DNA of 64,000 nt from Isoetes taiwanensis (GCA_021234155.1 JAJEKV010000085.1:4226036-4290035), one strand, 5' to 3'; counted from the first letter of the stretch, positions 11,958 through 25,041 are shown. Program-made: numbers and translations. Notes: generated from the letters alone by a model not told the origin.

Positions 11958-14269
11958 ACCACCCAAATCCGGCTCTGCCATAGCCATGAATCTGGCATTT
12001 CTTAATGCCTTGGCAAATTTACCAGCTTATTCTTATTCTTATGTCCTATTAACTTTCTTTTCAGGTTTTCTTCTCAGGGTTCTGCTATGCGTGGAGTAGG
12101 CTTAACAATAAATCACGTCTTGGTCTCAGGTAGATCCTTACTTTTATTTATTGTCATGCCTACATGCAAAGCCAATCCGCCCTAGCCATGAATCTGGCAC
12201 CAAACAGTTTCCAATTACTTTTCTACTGGTTTAATGCGGTAGCAAAACTTTGTTACTTCTTTGCCTGTACAAATCCAGGATGCGCTTATTTGAGTTGGAT
12301 TTGGCTTGGACTTTATGCAGCTTCTGTTCACTATTTGTCTGCATTTTTCAATCAACAGCGATAATTCACGGTGTTGACGTGGAATCTGCAGCCATTTCAA
12401 GGTGAAAATAATAATTTGCCAGAAGCAGTTAATGAAGGTCTCCAATGGATTAGTACAGCAATGGGATTGTAAAATCTACAGGCTTATGTACACACTCATG
12501 TGTTTGGTAAGTGCATTCATTCATATTATTTACCAATGGATTGTTGATACTATATTTTACTTCATGCATGATTTGCTACCAGCTGCCATATCTGATATCA
12601 TAGAAGACTCTGTATTTGCATTTTTTTTTGGTCCTGAAGCTATTTATCGATGAGTTTTGCCTTGCGTCTGTTTTTTTATAAATATCTATTTTTCCAGGTT
12701 TGCTTTGCATTCCATCGCCCTTGGAAAATCATGCAGTATGATATATTGTAACCTCTTGGCTCTGTCTTATTGTGTGCTCAAAGTTATTTGGCCTTCTGCA
12801 ATCTTTTGATAACCAAAGTCAGAAGTGCACTCAAGGGATGTGCGGTTCAAATCCCCATCCAAATCCAAATTATGAGTTACTCTACATTCAATACCAAAAT
12901 TACTTAAATGTTCTACGTACAAGTTTCCTTGCTATCAATTAAATTAAATTAGGATGTAGTTGAGAATACTTAATTATTTGTTTCTCAAATGCATCTCTAA
13001 ATGCATCTTCAACTTATAGGATAAGACATGTAACTTCAACTTAATTATTTGTTTCTCAAATGCATCTCTAAATGCATCTTCAACTTATAGGATAAGACAT
13101 GTAACGTCAAGTATCATTGAGATCTAAAGTGGTCCTGATCTAGGGTAAGTAGGAATGGGTTGAAATATCTATCAATAAATCAATTGGTTGGTTGCCAACA
13201 ATAACCATGATAACATTTAAGTTTTTGTACGTATTTACTTATATCACACAAGATTAATATATGGCTTAGTTATTGTTACTTTACGCACTTATCTATCGAG
13301 TTATATTTGGGAAAAGATAATTTTGTTTGAACACAAAAAAAATGATAAAAGTTCCATTTTATCTATAGAGTTATGTTGGGAAAAGATAATTTGATATGCA
13401 AAAAAACGCAAATTTGATTTGATAAGTACATCAAATACCCATCTAAACATGTATGCACACGTATTTATGCTCGCTGGACAACCCTGGGCACACATTCAAG
13501 TTAAATGCGCATGTATTTCACATGAGGTGTGCCTATTAAAGTCCCTTTTGTTAAGACATATTGTTAGATTGAATGTGGGTATTTCAACCACTTACCTCTA
13601 TCATCTACAACACTCTTCCTTTAGCAATCTCGCAGCAATAAAGGTGCGAAAAGTATACTCCCACATATGTTGAAGTCTCTCAATCTCTAAGCACCTCACA
13701 AAAGTTTGTATTTGAGAAAGGCAAGTCCAACAAACATCACTACTTAAATGGATTATATTAAAAAAATGATAAAATGGTACATATTCTATTGGAACAAATA
13801 GAACTACGCTGCAATTGTAATGGCTACATCTTTTGCGTACCCAACCTTTAGACTATAAAGCACGCAATATGACTTTAGAAATGCTAAGCCACGTTTATTG
13901 TTACCGAAAAAGAGAAAACAAGTGAATCTCGAGATAAGATCATATTGAAATACACTGAGAATTGGATTTTAACTTATACATCTTATATACACATAAGCAA
14001 CCTTATCAAGTTGTTTTCTTTTTTGGTCATATCCTAACATAGGATTGGTCATACATACAATTGTTCAGTCTACCAATTCTGTAGTGTGTTCTAGATGCCA
14101 TTGTCGTTTGAAATTTCTATCAGGTGTCCTTTTCAATCCAGATAATGTTCCTTATAACTAACTACCCCCAAAGCAGTTGCCATGTCTAAATTGATAAATT
14201 CGAAAACAATATAATTTAGCACAACTTAATACACCTAACATCAACATTTTTACTATATATATATCTCTT
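11958..14269. other. Unassigned intergenic DNA
   Basis: No known gene was recognised. A 66-codon plus-strand frame at 12164-12364 is hydrophobic and aromatic-rich but has no recognisable family. A short tandem duplication lies at 12971-13112. GGTTCAAATCC at 12843 resembles a tRNA B box but lacks a matching A box. Confidence 0.4.
12971..13112. repeat. Tandem duplication, 71-bp unit x2
   Basis: TAATTATTTGTTTCTCAAAT begins both copies, at 12971 and 13042, and GATAAGACATGTAAC ends them. The copies are nearly identical. Confidence 0.9.
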
Positions 14270-15685
14270 ATATATATACACGTATTAGATGTGTGTTTTG
14301 TCATCCCATGGGCATGTTCATAGAGATTCATCCCAGCCGCCCAATCACGAAATGAAAGGCCAGGATAATGCCACCTCATTAGGGTGCATGGATGGCCATG
14401 ATGGGCATGCATGGGCATGCATGGGGGCATGCACCATGTCCCCGAACCATTGGATCCAAAGGGGATGATAAATCCTAGCCCTTGATTTTTTGTGAGGAAG
14501 GTGCAAGGAAGGTGCCAAAAAATGAATTTGGTGTAGCAGATCTCAACCGTTAGATTAAAAGGTGAGCATAAATCCTGGCCATTAACTTTTTAATATTAAA
14601 TTGGTTTTTTTTTAAAAGGAATTGAGGTGGCACCCTCATTAATAAAAAAGGTAGTGAGGTGGCAAAGCATTTATGAATGGACTTTCTAGGAAGCTTCCTT
14701 CTGTTTAATCGCCTTTGAAGACCCGTAGCTTGCAGTAGAGGGGTCGGATGAAGGTGGGGCCGACGCCGTTGGATTCCTCTCGTCGAGACCTTTCCAATGA
14801 GTGGTGCTTTAACACTATTTTGTTGCAGTTAGAGTCAACGTGATCAAATACTAAGAATCTTCTTGGAATCTTCAAGTTTCAAGGAATCTATGGTAAGTTG
14901 AGGGAATCTAGGAGAATCTTCATAGAATCTTGGAGAATCTAGAGGAATCTTGAAGTATTCTTTTGGAATCTAGGGGAATATATATACACGTATTAGATGT
15001 GTGTTTTGTCATCCCATGGGCATGTTCATAGAGATTCATCCCAGCCGCCCAATCACGAAATGAAAGGCCAGGATAATGCCACCTCATTAGGGTGCATGGA
15101 TGGCCATGATGGGCATGCATGGGCATGCATGGGGGCATGCACCATGTCCCCGAACCATTGGATCCAAAGGGGATGATAAATCCTAGCCTTGATTTTTTGT
15201 GAGGAAGGTGCAAGGAAGGTGCCAAAAAATGAATTTGGTGTAGCAGATCTCAACCGTTAGATTAAAAGGTGAGCATAAATCCTGGCCATTAACTTTTTAA
15301 TATTAAATTGGTTTTTTTTTAAAAGGAATTGAGGTGGCACCCTCATTAATAAAAAAGGTAGTGAGGTGGCAAAGCATTTATGAATGGACTTTCTAGGAAG
15401 CTTCCTTCTGTTTAATCGCCTTTGAAGACCCGTAGCTTGCAGTAGAGGGGTCGGATGAAGGTGGGGCCGACGCCGTTGGATTCCTCTCGTCGAGACCTTT
15501 CCAATGAGTGGTGCTTTAACACTATTTTGTTGCAGTTGGAGTCAACGTGATCAAATACTAAGAATCTTCTTGGAATCTTCAAGTTTCAAGGAATCTATGG
15601 TAAGTTGAGGGAATCTAGGAGAATCTTCATAGAATCTTGGAGAATCTAGAGGAATCTTGAAGTATTCTTTTGGAATCTAGGGGAA
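14270..15685. repeat. Direct tandem duplication, unit 708 bp
   Basis: The block from ATATACACGTATTAGATG through GGAATCTAGGGGAA is present twice at a 708-bp spacing and the copies are almost identical (a one-base loss in CCCTTGATTT and an A/G change near TAGAGTCAACG). It contains repeated GGGCATGCATGGGCATGC and the beginning of a GAATCT array. The block is the reverse complement of the family found at 31.1-32.6 kb. Confidence 0.9.
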
Positions 15686-17100
15686 TCTTTAGAGAATCTT
15701 AGGGAGTCTCAAACAAATCTTTGGGAATCTAGGACAATCTAGAAGAATCTTCATGAAATCTTTAAGAATTATGGGAATCTAGATGGAATCTTGGAAAATC
15801 TTGAGGAATCTGAATAAAATCTAGGGGAATCTCCGTAGGATCTTAGAATCTAGGGGAACCTTTGTAGAACTTTAAGGAATCTAAGAGAATCTTTGGGAAT
15901 CTATAGGAGTTCCAAGAGAATCTTAGAGAATCTAAAGGGAATCCTTGGAAATCTCATAGAATCTAAAGGAATCTTCATAAATACATGGAGAATCTAGAAT
16001 CTTGATGCAACCTTGAAGAATCTGGAGGAATCTTTATAGAATCTATGGGAATCAAAGGGAATCTCAAGAGAATCTTTGGGAAATCAAAGGGAATCTTCCT
16101 AAAATCTTTGAGTATCTAGAATAATCTTGATGGAATTAGAATCTTTGTAAAATCATAAGAATGTAGGGGAATCTTTGTAGACTCTTAAGGAATCTAAGGG
16201 GAGGCCAAGGGGATCTAGAAGAATCTTCATAGAATCTATAGGAATCTAGCAGATCTACATAGAATCTGGGGGAATCTAGAGAATTTTGGGGAAGTAAGAG
16301 AATGTTCATAAAATCTTTAAGAATCTTGAAGAATCTTGATAGAATCTTGGGAAATCTAGGGAAATCTTCATAGAATCTAGGGGAATCTTGGGGAATCTAT
16401 AAGAATCACGAGAGAATTTTTGACAATTTAAGGGAATCCATGGGAATCTAAAGAATCTAGAGGAATCTTGATAGAATCATGTAAAGTCTAAGGGAATCTT
16501 CATAGGATCTTAGGGAATCTAGAGGAATCTTAAAAAAATCTTTGGGAATCTAAGGGAATCTTTCTAAAAGCTTTGCGAATCTAGTGAAATCATGATCGAA
16601 TCTTCAAGAACCTAAAAGAATCTTCCTATAATCTAAAGGAATCTAGGAGAATCTTCATCAAATATTAAAGAATTTAGTAGAACTACATAGAATCTTGGGG
16701 AATCTAGAGGAGTCTTGGGATAATCTTTGGGGATCTAGATGAATATCAAGAGAATATTTGGGAATCTAGCGGAATTAAGGGAATGTTCATAAAATCTTTA
16801 AGAATCTTGATAGAATCTCGGGGAATCTTTGTACAATCTTAAGGAATCTCAAGAGAATCTTAGGGAATATCAAGAGAACTTCTCTGAATCTAGGGAAATA
16901 TAAGGAAATTTAGAGGAATCTTCATACAATCTTGAAAAATCTAGGAGAATCTACATAGAATCTTGAGGAATCTTGGAATAATCTTTAGAAATCTAGGAGA
17001 TTTTTAAAAAGAATCTTTGTGCGCATAGGAGATCTAAGGGAATCTTCATAAAATCTTTGAGAATCTAGGGGAATCTTTGACAGAAGTGGAACGACAGGTT
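15686..17100. repeat. Degenerate GAATCT array
   Basis: More than a hundred GAATCT words are spaced irregularly (mostly 8-20 bp) with linkers such as AGGGGAATCTT, TCATAGAATC and TTGGAGAATCTAG. The array begins near 14840 in the preceding duplication and ends near 17090. Irregular spacing separates it from a simple satellite. The reverse-complement form (AGATTC) fills the repeat units at 18.2-22.4, 27.6-28.7, 31.2-32.0 and 32.7-33.7 kb. Confidence 0.9.
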
Positions 17101-17204
17101 GACTCAGAGTTTGAGCTTGTGTTGACTGCCAGTAGAACTTCGGCTTTGGCTTCTTTGCTATAGTTTTCAGTCGACTTCATACACCCCCTCGTAGTACAAA
17201 TACT

Positions 17205-17235
<31 letters not shown>

Positions 17236-18044
17236 ATGCTATTTTTTTAGCAACCTCCCTATATTAGGGATCTATATTACTATTAGCTGTAAGAAGATTT
17301 TACCTTTGTCATCTCATATTTATCTGCTAGAGTAATAGATCCGAAATATTAATGTACTTTCTTACAATCCATACAACAATTAGTTACTGCACATGATGAA
17401 TGAATACTCGATTTGCGCTTAAATTTCTATCTTCTTGTGTTCAAGTGGGAAAAGCTCACCTGCCACCATCCAAAACCAAAAACATGTGTTAGTACAGATG
17501 CATGGTATGGGAAGACAGGTGTCAGTGCTTTTTATACAACCCCCCTTGTTATCGGTGTCGTGAGCAACAAGAAAATTTAAGCCATTCTTATATCATCATG
17601 CAGTAAATCCTACCTTTCAAAATGTTCACATTCCCCCATTACGTTATCTCATCCTATTATTTGAGAATCACAAACGAATAATAAACGAACAATAAGAAAA
17701 CATCTTAATAATATTCCAGTAGAAGATTATTTATTCATTCAGTTACTATTTTACCAGCAATTAAAAGAACTATGACCACGAACAAAATGGGAAGTTCTTA
17801 GCTTGGTAAATATAGCTGTATAGTATCCTTCCAATCTGTATTATATTGGAACTTGCCTCCTACACTTTCACAATTCCAGCATATCTCATTTCTTATATTT
17901 GCTAACCTGGGTGTTATCGTGGAAATGTTCAGGATCATCTTCCACCTCCATAAAACTGGAATCTCCTACGTCTTCATGCATGTCACTCATCTTGTTTTAT
18001 CTCTTTCTGTCACAATTTAGGAAGCAAATATTACAAGAGCTTTT

Positions 18045-18048
<4 letters not shown>
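17101..18048. other. End of GAATCT-type unit and unassigned DNA
   Basis: The unit appears to end at about 17207 with CAAATACTTGTG followed by (TA)n, the mirror image of the (AT)nACAAGTGGTTCTACTATGAGG start at 31099. The rest to 18048 is A/T-rich with no gene recognised. Confidence 0.5.

Positions 18049-18090
<42 letters not shown>
18049..18090. repeat. (AT)n microsatellite
   Basis: An uninterrupted AT run is followed directly by ACAAGAAATTTAACACGTCC, the start of the next composite unit. Confidence 0.95.
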
Positions 18091-18093
<3 letters not shown>

Positions 18094-18774
18094 AGAAATT
18101 TAACACGTCCTACGGTGCATGTTCCAACAGTGCAAATTCCAATTTTAGCATTCCTTTATATTCTTCAACTTTAGCATTCATGAAGATTCCCTTAGATTCT
18201 CTTAGAATCTGCTATTTTGATTGAAGTGCTTACCCATGAGCATTTAAAACCTTCCAAAATAATCTATCTTGGATCTGTGCAACATGTCTAAAACACTTTC
18301 TATTTTTAGACTGAGGCGCTTACCCTGAGCATCTAGAACATTTTTTTTCCAAGATTTATATTGTATACCTTTATTACGAAACATTTTAGAACATTCTATT
18401 GTGGCTCTTTGCAAAATCTTAAAAAAACTCTAAGATTTCATCAAGATCTTTTTAGATTCCCTTAGATATTATGAAGATTCCCCTAGATTCAACTAGATTT
18501 TAAGAGATTCCTTTAGACTTGTAAATATCTTCCTAGATTCTCTTATAATTTATGAGATTTCCTTAGATTCCCTTTAATTCTCCTAGATTCCCTTACATTT
18601 TACAAATTCCTAAAACATTCTAGAGCTTTCTGGAACATTCTGAAACTTTCAAAACATCCCAGAACTTTCTGGAAGTATTTCCCTATTTCCTTACATTCCC
18701 AAAGATTCCCTTACATTTGGAAGGATTCTCTTAGATTTCTCCTAGATTCTCTTATATTCCAAAACATTTTAGAA

Positions 18775-18802
18775 TTCTAGAACTTTCTAGAACATTCTAG
18801 AA
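18775..18802. promoter_or_regulatory. Heat-shock-element-like array, copy 1
   Basis: Six consecutive alternating pentamers fit the heat-shock factor consensus nTTCnnGAAn in perfect register (TTC-TA-GAA-CT-TTC-TA-GAA-CA-TTC-TA-GAA). Weaker GAA/TTC words continue on both sides. It lies about 140 bp upstream of the tRNA-like segment. Confidence 0.5.
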
Positions 18803-18937
18803 GATTTTAGAACTTTCTAGAGCCTCCAAAACTTTCTAGAACTTTCTTGAATTATCTAGAATGTTATATTCTATTTTATCTTAATTAGAACATTACCTTT
18901 AGGTATATTTGAAACATAAATTATTCATAAAATTAAT

Positions 18938-19000
18938 GCCTGGTCTAGTGGTTAGAATGGGGGGCTGGGGGGTTAATGACCAGGGTTCGAATCCTCCCAA
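18938..19000 (+). promoter_or_regulatory. tRNA-like segment with Pol III A and B boxes, copy 1
   Basis: TGGTCTAGTGG (18941-18951) matches a tRNA A box and GGTTCGAATCC (18984-18994) matches a B box at normal tRNA spacing. The 5' half resembles tRNA-Glu, but the G-rich stretch between the boxes cannot form an anticodon stem. This is therefore a tRNA-derived SINE-type promoter, not a tRNA gene. Confidence 0.65.
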
Positions 19001-19744
19001 TAACATAAAAAATTTTAAAAGCCTTTCCCTAAGATTTGTTGAGAATACCAAGGCTCGAGCATACAATGTGAGCCGTAGGATCTTGGACCAAGAATTATAA
19101 TCAATCTGGACCGTAGGATCATGTAGGATATATCTAAAGCAACGTGAGCTGTAGGATCTCGGACCAACGGTCAGGATCAGATCAACCTGGACCGTAGGAT
19201 CGCTTACATATAATCGGTCACAAACTCCCAAGCCACCTGGGCCATAGGATACGTCCCAAAGCCACGTGAGCCGTAGGATCTCGGATCAACGGCCGGATTC
19301 AGGAGGACAAACATAAGAACATTATTTATATTGTATACCTTTATTACGAAACATTTTAGAACATTCTATTGTGGCTCTTTGCAAAATCTTAAAAAAACTC
19401 TAAGATTTCATCAAGATCTTTTTAGATTCCCTTAGATATTATGAAGATTCCCCTAGATTCAACTAGATTTTAAGAGATTCCTTTAGACTTGTAAATATCT
19501 TCCTAGATTCTCTTATAATTTATGAGATTTCCTTAGATTCCCTTTAATTCTCCTAGATTCCCTTACATTTTACAAATTCCTAAAACATTCTAGAGCTTTC
19601 TGGAACATTCTGAAACTTTCAAAACATCCCAGAACTTTCTGGAAGTATTTCCCTATTTCCTTACATTCCCAAAGATTCCCTTACATTTGGAAGGATTCTC
19701 TTAGATTTCTCCTAGATTCTCTTATATTCCAAAACATTTTAGAA

Positions 19745-19772
19745 TTCTAGAACTTTCTAGAACATTCTAGAA
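19745..19772. promoter_or_regulatory. Heat-shock-element-like array, copy 2
   Basis: Same six-pentamer array as at 18775, carried by the 970-bp duplication without change. Confidence 0.5.
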
Positions 19773-19907
19773 GATTTTAGAACTTTCTAGAGCCTCCAAA
19801 ACTTTCTAGAACTTTCTTGAATTATCTAGAATGTTATATTCTATTTTATCTTAATTAGAACATTACCTTTAAGTATATTTGAAACATAAATTATTCATAA
19901 AATTAAT

Positions 19908-19970
19908 GCCTGGTCTAGTGGTTAGAATGGGGGGCTGGGGGGTTAATGACCAGGGTTCGAATCCTCCCAA
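19908..19970 (+). promoter_or_regulatory. tRNA-like segment, copy 2
   Basis: Identical to copy 1 because it lies in the 970-bp tandem duplication; A box at 19911 and B box at 19954. Confidence 0.65.
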
Positions 19971-20287
19971 TAACATAAAAAATTTTAAAAGCCTTTCCCT
20001 AAGATTTGTTGAGAATACCAAGGCTCGAGCATACAATGTGAGCCGTAGGATCTTGGACCAAGAATTATAATCAATCTGGACCGTAGGATCATGTAGGATA
20101 TATCTAAAGCAACGTGAGCTGTAGGATCTCGGACCAACGGTCAGGATCAGATCAACCTGGACCGTAGGATCGCTTACATATAATCGGTCACAAACTCCCA
20201 AGCCACCTGGGCCATAGGATACGTCCCAAAGCCACGTGAGCCGTAGGATCTCGGATCAACGGCCGGATTCAGGAGGACAAACATAAG

Positions 20288-21681
<1,394 letters not shown>

Positions 21682-21709
21682 CATATATATGTTATATATA
21701 TATATATAT
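21682..21709. repeat. (AT)n tract, interrupted
   Basis: A short AT run broken by one GTT, again between CATAAGAAC and ACAAGAAATTTAATGCG. Confidence 0.9.
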
Positions 21710-22430
21710 ACAAGAAATTTAATGCGTCCCACGGTGCATGTTCGAGTTTTAGCATGTTCCTATGCTGCAAGTTCTTGTCGTGCCCTACATTCTAAAAGAA
21801 TGTCTTGAGAATACTCTAAATTCATAGATTCTCTAAGATTCTACCAAGGTTCTCTTGGAGGTTTCGTGGAGATTCCTCTAAATTTTATAAGATTCCCTCT
21901 AGATTCCATTAGATTTCCGTAGATTTTCCAAGATTCTATGACGATCCCCTTAGATTCCCTTAGATCCCTTTAGATTTTATGAGATTGCCTTAGGTTCCCT
22001 TACATTATATGAGATTCAAAGAGATTCTATAAAGATTCCCTTAGATACTCTAAGATTTCATCAACATTTTCCTAGATTGCCTTAGATTTTATGAAGATTC
22101 CCTTAGATCCCCTAGATTTTAAGAGATTCCCTTAGGCTTGTAAATATTTTTCTAGATTCTCTCACATTTTATGAGATTTTCTTAGATTCCATTAGATTCT
22201 CCTAGATTCCTTTACATTCTAGAACTTTTTAGAACATTCTAAGGCTTTCTGGAACATTCTAAGACTTTCTAGAACATTCTGAGACTTTCAAAATCCCTTG
22301 AACTTTCTGGAAGTATTTCCCTAGATTCTCTTAGCTTCCCATGGATTCCTACATTCTTGAACATTCTAGAACCTATTAGAACAATTTGAAACTTTCTGGA
22401 AGAATTTTCATAGATTCCCCCCAGATTATG

Positions 22431-22508
22431 TTCTAGAATTTTCTAGAATATTTTGGAACTTTCTAGAAGATTCTAGAACTTTCTAGAGCCTTCCAGAACA
22501 TTCTAGAA
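22431..22508. promoter_or_regulatory. Long heat-shock-element-like array, eight 10-bp repeats
   Basis: Eight consecutive 10-bp units of the form TTCTAGAANN (two with a one- or two-base change) lie in unbroken register from 22431 to 22508, giving about 16 alternating TTC/GAA pentamers. This matches the heat-shock factor trimer site far more extensively than a normal promoter. The array ends about 100 bp upstream of the tRNA-like A box. Confidence 0.55.
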
Positions 22509-22604
22509 CTCTTTTGAACTAGTTAGAATGTTATACTCCATTTTATCTTAACTGGATTGTTACCCTTAAGTATATTTGAAACATAAATTATTCATAGAAT
22601 TAAT

Positions 22605-22667
22605 GTTTGGTCTAGTGGTTAGAATGGGGGGCTGGGGGGTCAATGACCGTGGTTCAAATCCCCACAC
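22605..22667 (+). promoter_or_regulatory. tRNA-like segment, copy 4
   Basis: A box TGGTCTAGTGG at 22608 and B box GGTTCAAATCC at 22651, with spacing as in the other copies. Confidence 0.6.
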
Positions 22668-23074
22668 AACATAAAAAATTTTAAAAAGCCTTTCCTTAAA
22701 GGATGAGCATTCAACGTGGGCCGTCGGGATCTTGGACCCGATCAAGGGTCGATCGTGCCATGTGGCAAAAATCTAAAGCAACATGAGCCGTAGGATCCTA
22801 GATCGACGATCAAGATCAAGAACAACCTGGACCATAGGATCGATTACATATAATTCCCAAAGCCATGTGCACCGTAGGATGTGTCCTAAAGTAATGTGAG
22901 CCGTAGGATCTCGGACCGACGATTAGGATCAAATCAACCTGGACCGTAGGATCGCTTACATATATAGTCTATACACAAACTCCCAAGCCATCTGGGCCGT
23001 AGGATACGTCCCAAAGCCACGTGAGCCGTAGGATCTCGGATCAACGGTCGGATTTAGGAGGACAAACATAAGAA

Positions 23075-23086
23075 CATATATATATT

Positions 23087-23157
<71 letters not shown>
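23075..23157. repeat. (AT)n microsatellite abutting a retroelement break
   Basis: The AT tract follows the CATAAGAAC unit end as usual. Its other side is not ACAAG but the broken histone-fold coding region of the minus-strand retroelement. Confidence 0.95.
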
Positions 23158-23159
<2 letters not shown>

Positions 23160-24405
23160 TCATGAGGGTGACCCTCTTTGCGTGCACCGTGCAGGCCGTC
23201 GAGTCTTCGAAGTGCTACACAATTTTTGCTTCGGCCGCCTCTTGTAAACACAACAGCATCTCGTCGGTCACGCGCATGTCTGTGTTGTATTCTTGCATGA
23301 CTTCGAGGACCAAACGCGGAACGGCGCCCGGGGAATCGGAGTCCAGAACTCTTCGAAGTGGCGGATCTCCTTGAGTGCCCCGCCTTCCAGCTTCTTCTTC
23401 TTGCTCGCTTCTTCCCCTCGGTGCTCGGGGAGGCTTGGGCCTGGGTGGCGGTGGCTTCAGATGTTGCCTTGGGGGTACTCCACCTTCAACTGCTCTTACC
23501 CGATGCTCCTGGAAATAGGCATTGTATGCCTCCCACTTCTCCATGTAGGAGTTGTGCTCTCTAATCCTCTTCTGATAGACCTTTACGGGGTCTATCACAT
23601 AGGCCTCCCGCTGGGGTCGCGGGGCTTTAACCCTGTCCCACGTTGGAAACGGTGGGGGCTTTGCTAGCTGTCGAGCCTCCTCCCCTTCTTGGGGGCATGC
23701 GCTCCGGGACCTCTTCTTCTACGACCGGGGGCTTTGAAGAGCTTGCCCCGTCTGCGCCCGGCACGTAATCTTCATCCGAGTCGTCGGTGGTGGGCGGGGT
23801 CTCCCCTCCCGACGGCTCGTTGATGACGGGACCCGCGGCTCGCTTCCCGACCTTTACCAGCTTCCTCTTGCCTGCCTTTACGGCTTTGGCCTTCCTCTTC
23901 TTGGGCCCGCTGGCTGTAGTCGGGTCGTCTTCCCGACTCTTTGTCCTCTGCTCCGGCTGGCTCTCCTTGGCCGTGCTTTTGGGGACGGCGTCGGGCTCGA
24001 CCTCTTCCTCCGGGGTGAGTTTCGGCGGCTGCTGCTCCTCTCTTCCCTGCTCCTCCTGCATGTGGATCTCAGCCTGGGGTTTCTCCTGGGCTGTTGATGG
24101 GTCCGCCTGCTCCCTCTGCTCCCTCTGTGGGTTGGCGTCCTCCTGAGGTTGCTCCTGCTGCTGCCCGCTTCTTCCCTCCTCCTGTGCAATTTCGTCGAGG
24201 ATCTGGTTCATGACATCCGGCCGGTCGTCTTCCAAGAGCTCTGTGTGGTCGCTCCGGTCCGACCCGGCTTCCTCGCTCGACGAAGATTCGCCGTCGTGGA
24301 GAAGGCGTTCTTGAAGAATCCTGTGAAAGAGGCCGGAGCCGCTGGCGGAAAGGATCCGGGCTTCGACTAGGCTTCCTTGCGATGCCTTTGTATGCGGGCC
24401 ATCAT
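23160..24405 (-). pseudogene. Retroelement ORF1 with histone H3/CENH3-like fold, broken
   Basis: The protein starts at ATG 24402 (or 24405) with MARIQRHRKEA, reminiscent of an H3 tail, then meets a TAG. In another frame it continues RILQERLL and a serine/glutamate/glutamine-rich acidic and proline-rich linker (about 24335-23640 and 23598-23400). The C-terminal part, 23378-23160, is a histone H3 fold spread over two frames: ALKEIRHFE, IPRAPF, then RLVLEVMQEYN, ALQEAAEA-like LCLQEAAEAKIV, a TAG where the other copy has glutamine, and HFEDSTACTVHAKRVTLM. Coding is lost at the AT tract before the alpha-C helix. At least two indels and two stops make it inactive. Histone folds of this order (alpha-N, alpha-1, alpha-2, alpha-3) are specific to H3. 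A host CENH3 gene is unlikely because the ORF sits directly downstream of LTR, primer site and leader. Confidence 0.82.
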
Positions 24406-24503
24406 TTTTTCGGTTTGTCGATCGAGCTAAAGCGCCCGAAGATCGCCTTTGGCGATCCGGCGAAGTTCTAGGGAAGAACAGGGAAAAATGGGAGGGTCCG
24501 GTT

Positions 24504-24512
24504 CTATTTATA
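24504..24512 (-). promoter_or_regulatory. TATA box of H3-element ORF1 (minus copy)
   Basis: TATAAATAG on the minus strand lies 107-110 bp upstream of the ORF1 start. The same motif with the same spacing precedes ORF1 (49129) and ORF2 (62534) of the plus-strand element. Confidence 0.7.
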
Positions 24513-24586
24513 GGGCCAAATTTAGGTCAACTTTTAAACTACCTTTTGGGTTGTCTAAGGCATCTAAAACACCCTAATTAAGCAAG

Positions 24587-24836
24587 GTCTCACACGTTAT
24601 GCCCAGCCCGATTCCTAGAATCTAGAAACCCCTGGGCGCGGACGTGTGAGACATGGTGGGGCCCACTATTAAATTAACATGTAACATGCTAAATCTACTA
24701 ATTCTTAGCTTAAAATTAGAATTATCAAGGTATTTTACCAGAATTTACAACTTTTTGGTGTCAAAATTTAATGTCTCACAAGCGTTGCCCCGGCCATTCC
24801 TAGAATGTAGAAATCATCTCCGGCGCCGCGTGTGAC
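24587..24836 (-). promoter_or_regulatory. Paired large stem-loops in the element leader (minus copy)
   Basis: Two stem-loops occupy 24836-24773 and 24652-24587. Each is about 65 nt with outer arms of the GTCTCACACG/CGTGTGAGAC type, a GCCCAG/CTGGGC or GGCGCCGG/CCGGGGC inner stem and a TTCTAG-containing apex. Their spacing is 184 nt. The sequence differs from the plus copy, but position, size and pairing are kept, which argues for selection on structure. Confidence 0.65.
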
Positions 24837-25027
24837 CAATCCCTACTTTTGGATGTTGGCTCATCAATTTTTAATCTTTTTCCATTTTTATTCATTTTAA
24901 CTGTTACTAGCTTAGCATAACTACAAAAATGAGAAAAATTTTTCTCATTTTTCGAGGTTTGAGGATCCTATCAAGTTAGTGCTACTGGGGAACATGGCGG
25001 TGCTTTGCTCTTGGTCTCCAAGAACCC

Positions 25028-25040
25028 GGCTCTGATACCA
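25028..25040 (-). promoter_or_regulatory. Primer-binding site for initiator tRNA-Met
   Basis: TGGTATCAGAGCC on the minus strand complements the 3' end of plant initiator tRNA-Met, the usual primer of plant LTR retrotransposons and pararetroviruses. It begins 1 nt after the LTR end. Confidence 0.9.
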
Positions 25041-25041
25041 C

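Larger units (their letters stand above)
21710..23074 (+). mobile_element. AT-bounded composite repeat unit, third
   Basis: Starts ACAAGAAATTTAATGCGTCC, ends CATAAGAAC before (AT)n. It contains the longest 10-bp-periodic TTC/GAA array of the window and a tRNA-like segment, followed by at least five CCGTAGGATC-type words. It contains no open frame of note. Confidence 0.6.

Noticed and set aside
14845-17090. CRISPR array or regular satellite
   Set aside because: Spacing of GAATCT is irregular and there are no unique equal-length spacers; the setting is eukaryotic.
18938-19000. A functional tRNA gene
   Set aside because: A and B boxes fit, but acceptor and anticodon stems cannot form and the copy number follows the surrounding repeat.
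23787-24146. 119-codon plus-strand frame opposite the H3-element ORF1
   Set aside because: Reverse complement of the E/Q-rich linker; composition is that expected of a shadow frame.
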